The notes under the pieces are model-generated. The model worked only from the letters and a program-made list of their open reading frames with translations. It was not told the DNA's origin and did no database searches. A program made the translations under genes and the position numbers. This document shows positions 14,923 through 19,084 of a stretch of DNA of 19,084 bases, in pieces. Origin of the DNA: Kmv34 sp964524965 (GTDB taxonomy: Bacteria; Aerophobota; Aerophobia; Aerophobales; B3-G15); assembly GCA_964524965.1 (NCBI GenBank), contig CAZGDY010000019.1, forward strand, positions 1 to 19,084, read 5' to 3'. How positions within the stretch are numbered: position 1 is the first letter of the stretch; the number at the start of each line of letters is the position of its first letter.

Positions 14923-16755
14923 TCATTTTATGATGGCAATTTTTCCTGTTTTAACTTCAGTTGGACTGGTAACAAGTATAATGTAAATACCTCGCGCTAC
15001 CAGCTCATCATTTTCATTTTTACAATCCCAGGTAACATCATTTCCTATTCCTATTAGCCCTTGTTGTGGTTCTAATTTGCGTACCAGTTCCCCGGAAATC
15101 GTGTAAATGGACACTTTAGCTCCTGTGGGAAGACGATCAATTATAACCTCCTGGTTCTGATTAAGATTACAAGGATTGGGATAAGCCCCAATGGGAAGAC
15201 CTTTTTCTGAGAGCTGACCAATTCGCCAGATTTCACAGCCTACGTAACGTGAATGGGTATAAAATGGTAGTGGAGGAGGTCCAACCGGCTCATCAGGGCA
15301 GCTGAGGTCAAGCAATCCTCCCATTATAGGAGGAGCAAAAACTATCCAATCCACAAAAGAGGCCCAACTGGCTGTTCCTACGTATAATTTGTCTTTAAAC
15401 TCAGCTACAGTTCGGATGCCATACTGTTCGGATAAATACAATTTATATTGGATACTAAACAGCTCAAGACAAATAGGGACACGGTTAGTATCTCTTCTCA
15501 TCCCCGGGTCATTAATTAGCGTGAAACTTCCAGGATCTCCTGTCTCGCTTGCCCATAGCTCTCCCCCATTTAAAAGATTCATCGTGCCAATGATCAGTTT
15601 TCCATCGTAGACAATCATACGCCAGATGTACATAGTGTCAATCCTGGTGGCCTCTTCTTCAAAGGGATTTTCCGGATTTCCGTTTTCAATCACACATTCC
15701 CACGCCTCACTGTCCCATCGCCAAACTTCTGCTCCGTCAGCTAATTCAGAGATATCTCCGATTCCATTTTCAGGCATTAGAAAATTTTGGGTGCCAACGT
15801 AAAGTTGATTATTAAATACTGCCATAGAGAGGATGGCTCCATTTTTAGGATCGCCAAACCCCAGCTCGTTTATTCTTCCCCAGGCCGGAGTTGCCCCTGG
15901 TGTATAGCACCAGACCTCGCAGCCGCTTGTTGCTGATGCACCGCCGACAAATGATACGGCCCAGGTTCCTAAATAAAGGTCTCCATCAAACTCTATCATT
16001 TCACCAATAGAGTTTATGGGATTATCCCAGGCAGGGGTTACATCTTCCCATAAAGCTGGATTAACACTACCAAGACTTGCTGCACTAATGGGAGCAGTGT
16101 ACTTAAAGATATGGGCACTACTTGTTGCGCTTTGCAGTTGTCCGGCATCAGCGTATAGTGCTCCCTGGAACTCTACTATCCCTCTTGTTGATTGGGCACC
16201 CACTCCAAAGCCAGCGGTGTTAGCTGTTATCCAGTCAGTCCCGTCGGTTACCCAGAGCTGGCAACCCTGAGTGGTGTTTAAAGTGCCAAGCCATAGGAGT
16301 CCTTGATATTCGGTAACACCACGAACACCTGAGCACCCGGGAAAAGATTGATTAATTTTTTCCCAGTTTTCCCCATCACTGGATCGAAAAACCTGTGCTT
16401 CTCCTGGAACCGATATATTTGGATTTTGATTCAAGGTTCCCACATATAACCATTCGGTTCCTTCCGGGTCGGTATAAGCACTCATTCCCCAGGCATATTC
16501 ATTTTTTAATCCACCGCCGGAATCCTCAAAACCTCTTTCTACTACTCGTTCCCATCCACCATCAAAGGCCTCAGTATCCGTTAATAACTGTTGTCCCTCG
16601 AGCGCATCTTGAGCATTTTCAAGGTAATAAATAAAGTTCTCACGTGATAGGCCTTCTAAAACAGTTGCACCATGAGCAGTAGTTATTCCCAGAATAAGCA
16701 TAACTAAAACGATAACTGTCGATAAGAGTGGCAAAAACTTTTTTTTCTTCATCAT
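14923..16755 (-). CDS. Secreted seven-repeat beta-propeller protein with FlgD-like C-terminal sorting domain
   Basis: A 610-residue exported protein. Signal peptide: KKKK then a hydrophobic stretch, cleavage near AHGA (residue 30). Seven copies of an (L/I)(Y/W)-x-GT-type motif follow at about residues 102, 153, 199, 259, 317, 386 and 456 (LYVGTLN, LWLGTLN, LYADAG, LYLGTWA, LYVGTQN, LIIGTMN, LYVGTAS), most with a later (E/Q)(V/L)W; this suits a seven-bladed propeller. Residues 522-610 form a FlgD-Ig/type IX-like domain: AYPNPCN, VSIYTISGELVRKL, LVARGIYIILV, KIAIIK. The frame is open 24 codons further up, but I start at the ATG pair 16755/16752 because aaggag (16766-16761) is 5-8 nt before it. 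Enzymatic function none visible; binding or surface display likely. Confidence 0.78.
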   Translation of the reverse strand: MMKKKKFLPLLSTVIVLVMLILGITTAHGATVLEGLSRENFIYYLENAQDALEGQQLLTDTEAFDGGWERVVERGFEDSGGGLKNEYAWGMSAYTDPEGTEWLYVGTLNQNPNISVPGEAQVFRSSDGENWEKINQSFPGCSGVRGVTEYQGLLWLGTLNTTQGCQLWVTDGTDWITANTAGFGVGAQSTRGIVEFQGALYADAGQLQSATSSAHIFKYTAPISAASLGSVNPALWEDVTPAWDNPINSIGEMIEFDGDLYLGTWAVSFVGGASATSGCEVWCYTPGATPAWGRINELGFGDPKNGAILSMAVFNNQLYVGTQNFLMPENGIGDISELADGAEVWRWDSEAWECVIENGNPENPFEEEATRIDTMYIWRMIVYDGKLIIGTMNLLNGGELWASETGDPGSFTLINDPGMRRDTNRVPICLELFSIQYKLYLSEQYGIRTVAEFKDKLYVGTASWASFVDWIVFAPPIMGGLLDLSCPDEPVGPPPLPFYTHSRYVGCEIWRIGQLSEKGLPIGAYPNPCNLNQNQEVIIDRLPTGAKVSIYTISGELVRKLEPQQGLIGIGNDVTWDCKNENDELVARGIYIILVTSPTEVKTGKIAIIK

Positions 16756-16839
16756 AAATACTCCTTGTAGGGCAAATTGAATTTTTTTTGTAAAAAAATA
16801 TTTCAAATAATTGCAGTAAAAAAACAAAAAAATAAAGGG

Positions 16840-16875
16840 GTAACTCGCAGAAGATATTTTTCCTCTGCGAGTTAC
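16840..16875 (-). terminator. Rho-independent terminator after the 354-residue membrane protein gene
   Basis: Perfect 12-bp stem GTAACTCGCAGA (16840-16851) with TCTGCGAGTTAC (16864-16875) and a 12-nt loop. On the minus strand it begins 16 nt after the stop at 16892 and is followed within a few bases by T-rich DNA (CCCCTTTA then T-runs). It separates the barrel gene from the propeller-PorV unit, which must then have its own promoter in 16756-16840; I see no convincing one. Confidence 0.8.
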
Positions 16876-16891
16876 CTAAGCTAGCATAATT

Positions 16892-17956
16892 TTATATTGT
16901 CAGCTCCAGTGCTGTGGAGAATGCTGTCTCATCTAATAATCTTATTTCGAACTTACCGGTGAATCGAGGCGTAAAGTGGTAATTTGCCCCGGCAAACATA
17001 CCAAAACTGTCCGCCTGTTGCATGGTGTACTCAAAAGGAAAAAGAGGTTCCTCTACATATTCAGTACCCGATTCTGCCCAGGCGAAAAACTGTCCTTTAT
17101 ATTTTGTCGTCATATTGGAGAATTTTAAACCGCCGTAAGGGGAAAGTTTGCCCATAGCCCCAGAAAAAACAAGGGCAACATGCCCTTCTGTGGTTTGGCT
17201 TTCATCAATTCGAGCTCCCATCCCAATTTCGATAGGAACGGCTCCGTTTCCCAAGAAACCAGCTGGTAGTATTGGTCCAGAAGGAAGAAACTCAGCAAAA
17301 AAAGCAGCAGAGAAAATTCCCATCTCGCCGGTTTTCTGGCTGAGGTACTGAGCATCAAGAGCTATCTTGAAATCAGGAGTACTGTAAATAACAAATTTTA
17401 ATCCCCCTCCGTAGAAAGTCCCCCAGTCAGAGCGTTCCAAACCAAGCTCGTACGGTTTTTCTATGGCAATTCCAGGATTATATATGTAGATTTGCTCCTG
17501 GTCATACGTGATGCTGATAAAGCCGGGCATCATTTCTTCCCCATCATCCCAGGGTCCAACACCAAATGCCAAATCGTAGTGTTCCCACTTGGAGATAAGC
17601 CTTGCCATACCGTATTTCCCGTACACCTCAAAACGATCGGCTTTGTAAGATGCTTCTAAAAAGTAGCGGTCAATAGTTTCAATTTCCTCTAATCGGGTAA
17701 GGTCAAAATAACCGGTGCCGTAAATGTCTATGTCATATCCAGAGTAGTAGCAATCAAAATCTACGGGGTATGTTAGCATGGTACTGGGCTCTTGCAGGTC
17801 CATCTGGCGGGTGAGGTGTTCTGACCCGAGTCCAAAACTTAACCCTTGTCCCCGCTCTCCTCCGATACTTATATTTCCCACCTCGGCGGCATTAGCTACC
17901 ATGCCTAGAGCTAGGACTAATATTCCTGCTGTTAATAAAATTATTCCTTTTTTCAA
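16892..17956 (-). CDS. Putative outer-membrane beta-barrel protein, function unknown
   Basis: A 354-residue exported protein I do not recognise by family. Signal peptide MKKGIILLTAGILVLALG with cleavage near VANA-AEV (residue 23). The mature chain is rich in alternating hydrophobic/aromatic strands separated by turns (FEVYGKYGMARLI, FYGGGLKFVIYS, LSPYGGLKFSNM, SFGMFAGANYHF) and ends FEIRLLDETAFSTALELTI, a terminal strand typical of barrels. That suggests a 12- to 16-strand pore or structural barrel. Start is TTG (17956), with TAAGGAGG 6 nt upstream; no ATG is near. A promoter lies at 18084-18056 and a second, startless SD at 18025-18015. A strong terminator follows, so it is a single-gene transcript. 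Confidence 0.72.
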   Translation of the reverse strand: MKKGIILLTAGILVLALGMVANAAEVGNISIGGERGQGLSFGLGSEHLTRQMDLQEPSTMLTYPVDFDCYYSGYDIDIYGTGYFDLTRLEEIETIDRYFLEASYKADRFEVYGKYGMARLISKWEHYDLAFGVGPWDDGEEMMPGFISITYDQEQIYIYNPGIAIEKPYELGLERSDWGTFYGGGLKFVIYSTPDFKIALDAQYLSQKTGEMGIFSAAFFAEFLPSGPILPAGFLGNGAVPIEIGMGARIDESQTTEGHVALVFSGAMGKLSPYGGLKFSNMTTKYKGQFFAWAESGTEYVEEPLFPFEYTMQQADSFGMFAGANYHFTPRFTGKFEIRLLDETAFSTALELTI

Positions 17957-18014
17957 TTTATTCCTCCTTAGTTACTTTTTCTTTGTCTCTATGTTTTGCC
18001 CTTATTTTTGAATC

Positions 18015-18025
18015 ATCACCTCCTT
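18015..18025 (-). promoter_or_regulatory. Orphan extended Shine-Dalgarno in the leader of the 354-residue protein gene
   Basis: AAGGAGGTGAT on the minus strand is a full match to the anti-SD end of 16S rRNA, but no start codon lies 5-10 nt downstream. The nearest ATG begins 2 nt after GGAGG and would encode only MIQK. The gene's own SD (TAAGGAGG, 17970-17963) is 45 nt further on. It may be a ribosome standby site. Confidence 0.5.
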
Positions 18026-18055
18026 AATTTTACTCTTTTTTATTAGCTTGTTCAC

Positions 18056-18084
18056 AAATTACAATTCTTTATGTTTTTGTCAAG
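18056..18084 (-). promoter_or_regulatory. Sigma-70-type promoter for the 354-residue membrane protein gene
   Basis: Minus strand TTGACA (18084-18079, perfect), 17-nt spacer, TAATTT (18061-18056, three of six). A start near 18049 would give a leader of about 93 nt holding both Shine-Dalgarno sequences. Confidence 0.5.
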
Positions 18085-18179
18085 AGTTTAGTATGCAGCT
18101 GTTGGATAGTAACAAACGTTGAGAGTTTGTGCCAGATGTAGAAGGGAAAAAACAATGGAGCCAGGTCTCAATATGAAAA

Positions 18180-18211
18180 TTGCTCCCCGCTTATTTGTAG
18201 TAAAGGGGCAA
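18180..18211 (-). terminator. Possible terminator of the 224-residue protein gene
   Basis: Minus-strand stem TTGCCCC (18211-18205) with GGGG-A-GCAA (18188-18180), one bulged base, 16-nt loop, then TTTT. It lies about 135 nt past the stop at 18344. The U-tract is short, so this is tentative. Confidence 0.35.
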
Positions 18212-18268
18212 GGAAGTTGTTAAAAGTTAAATATAGGTTTCAATGAATTTCATCCACTCGAAAATGAT

Positions 18269-18313
18269 TTATCTAACTTATTTAATTTATCTAGCCTATC
18301 TAATTTTATCTTT
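18269..18313. repeat. Five imperfect 9-nt tandem repeats
   Basis: Consecutive units TTATCTAAC, TTATTTAAT, TTATCTAGC, CTATCTAAT and TTTATCTTT, with consensus TTATCTAAT. They sit 30 nt downstream of the stop of the 224-residue protein gene. Low-complexity, no coding role seen. Confidence 0.6.
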
Positions 18314-18343
18314 ACAGGTTTTAATTATCAACAGGTACAAGAT

Positions 18344-19018
18344 TTACTCTTTTTTTGTTTTTTCTCTCTCCAATTCTTCTTTTCCTCCAAGATAGCAGGT
18401 GAGTCCAAATGATACGGGAGTATAATCAAGGTCAGATTGTTCTGCGCTGTAAAAACCACTTGCGGAATAGTGATAAGTTAGGTGTCTGTAACCCCAACGG
18501 CCCCAGAGGGCCACACTGGGAGATAAAAAGTACTCAATAGTCATATTTATTTCAAAACCAGTTCCATCCCACTTCTCCCACCAATCCTCTCCATTCTTAC
18601 TCTCTACTGGGAGGTCAAAACCATCATCATTATCAGGTGTCTCCGCCCATCGTGTATTATCTGCTCCTACTCCAGCGCCAAGATAAGTACTCCATCTTCT
18701 TCCCGTTGCAGCTCTGTAGTAAAGATAGGCCCAGTAACTTTTTTGGGAGTATGTGTACCAATAAGGAGTACAATAATCTGGATAATAGTCACTCCAATTG
18801 TAAGATGTATAAGAGCCTCCCAGACCAAAGCGAGGGGTAAACCACCATATGCCGTGTACTCCAGTACTGAGGTTATCCTCCCAGGCATCCTTTTGAAATT
18901 CAACTCCCGGACCAATGCCAAACCTTCCTGCTGTATTGGGTTTCCAGGCATAAAGCACACTTGAGGTGACAGCTAAACTTATTATTACGGCTACTCCAAT
19001 GAGTATTATTTTTCTCAT
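18344..19018 (-). CDS. Putative small outer-membrane beta-barrel protein with charged C-terminal tail
   Basis: A 224-residue exported protein. Signal peptide MRKIILIGVAVIISLAVTS with cleavage near LYA-W (residue 24). The mature part shows barrel-like strands rich in Tyr/Trp/Gly: FGIGPGVEF, GVHGIWWFTPRFGLGGSYTSY, YLGAGVGADN, FEINMTIEYFLSPSVALWGRWGY, PVSFGLTCYL. This resembles the OmpA/OmpW-like eight-stranded class in size and in the FxPRFGLGGSY phrase. Oddly, the last strand is followed by a tail GGKEELEREKTKKE of mostly charged residues instead of ending on an aromatic, so it may be a periplasmic tail. SD AGGAGA precedes ATG 19018. Tyr/Trp content (SDYYPDYCTPYWYTYSQ) is striking. No specific family recognised. 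Confidence 0.68.
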   Translation of the reverse strand: MRKIILIGVAVIISLAVTSSVLYAWKPNTAGRFGIGPGVEFQKDAWEDNLSTGVHGIWWFTPRFGLGGSYTSYNWSDYYPDYCTPYWYTYSQKSYWAYLYYRAATGRRWSTYLGAGVGADNTRWAETPDNDDGFDLPVESKNGEDWWEKWDGTGFEINMTIEYFLSPSVALWGRWGYRHLTYHYSASGFYSAEQSDLDYTPVSFGLTCYLGGKEELEREKTKKE

Positions 19019-19072
19019 TTTTTATCTCCTGGTTTGTTTTATTAAATAAAAAATTAAAAACAGAAAATTAGT

Positions 19073-19082
19073 TCACCTCCTT
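19073..19082 (-). promoter_or_regulatory. Orphan extended Shine-Dalgarno upstream of the 224-residue protein gene
   Basis: Minus strand AAGGAGGTGA at the window edge, with no ATG, GTG or TTG at SD spacing after it. It begins 64 nt before the ATG at 19018, almost the same distance as the orphan SD (69 nt) in front of the other membrane protein gene. Confidence 0.45.
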
Positions 19083-19084
19083 TT

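Larger units (their letters stand above)
17957..18343. other. 387-nt intergenic region between two membrane protein genes
   Basis: Contains, in minus-strand order: five 9-nt tandem repeats (18269-18313), a bulged stem-loop (18180-18211), a short ACAAAC/GTTTGT hairpin (18112-18130), a promoter (18056-18084) and an extra SD (18015-18025). No protein gene seen. Confidence 0.75.

Noticed and set aside
16756..16827. Longer start for the propeller protein (MFFYCNYL...)
   Set aside because: The extension lacks an SD and would bury the signal peptide; a strong SD sits right before the ATG pair at 16755/16752.
1..19084. CRISPR array, transposase, integrase, toxin-antitoxin or phage genes
   Set aside because: Checked for regularly spaced repeats and for such protein motifs in all long frames; none found in this window.

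Overview
The window reads as one piece of a genome from an uncultured, strictly anaerobic, diderm (outer-membrane) bacterium. The anaerobic signature is a tungsten/molybdenum aldehyde:ferredoxin oxidoreductase with its polyferredoxin. The diderm signature is a run of signal-peptide proteins on the right: a PorV/PorQ-type barrel, a secreted protein with a FlgD-like C-terminal sorting domain, and two other putative outer-membrane proteins. Base composition is AT-rich and ribosome binding sites are strong (GGAGG type). I cannot name the phylum from the sequence alone; the mix fits several candidate phyla. A run of exactly 100 Ns (7544-7643) marks an assembly gap inside a gene.

Left block (1-4900, + strand): a 5'-truncated M20 amidohydrolase, a threonine-synthase-like PLP enzyme with an unusual active-site signature, a four-cluster ferredoxin and a full-length aldehyde:ferredoxin oxidoreductase. 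This could be a route that releases an amino acid, cleaves or eliminates it, and oxidises an aldehyde product with ferredoxin as acceptor. The substrate is unknown.

Second block (5082-8125, + strand): RidA-family imine deaminase, HpcH/HpaI class II aldolase, KDPG aldolase (eda) and 2-keto-3-deoxygluconate kinase (kdgK, split by the gap). The last two form the lower half of a sugar-acid (uronate/aldonate) pathway: KDG to KDPG to pyruvate plus glyceraldehyde 3-phosphate. Third block (9037-11167, + strand): a Tm-1-like (UPF0261) ATP-binding protein and a PEP-hydrolase-family TIM barrel. They are the two halves of the plant Tm-1 protein encoded as separate adjacent genes.

Middle (11288-13986): a minus-strand MtaA/UroD-type methyltransferase diverging from a plus-strand D-2-hydroxyacid dehydrogenase. 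The two longest intergenic stretches of the window (8126-9036 and 12326-12981) each carry a copy of the same diverged repeat on the + strand. One copy contains what looks like the 3' end of a serine tRNA.

Right block (14023-19018, all - strand): two putative outer-membrane beta-barrel proteins, each with an extra, startless Shine-Dalgarno sequence about 65-70 nt upstream of its start codon. These are followed by a two-gene unit of a secreted seven-repeat (probably seven-bladed) propeller with a C-terminal sorting-like domain and a PorV/PorQ-family protein. This looks like a cargo/secretion-barrel pair related to type IX secretion.
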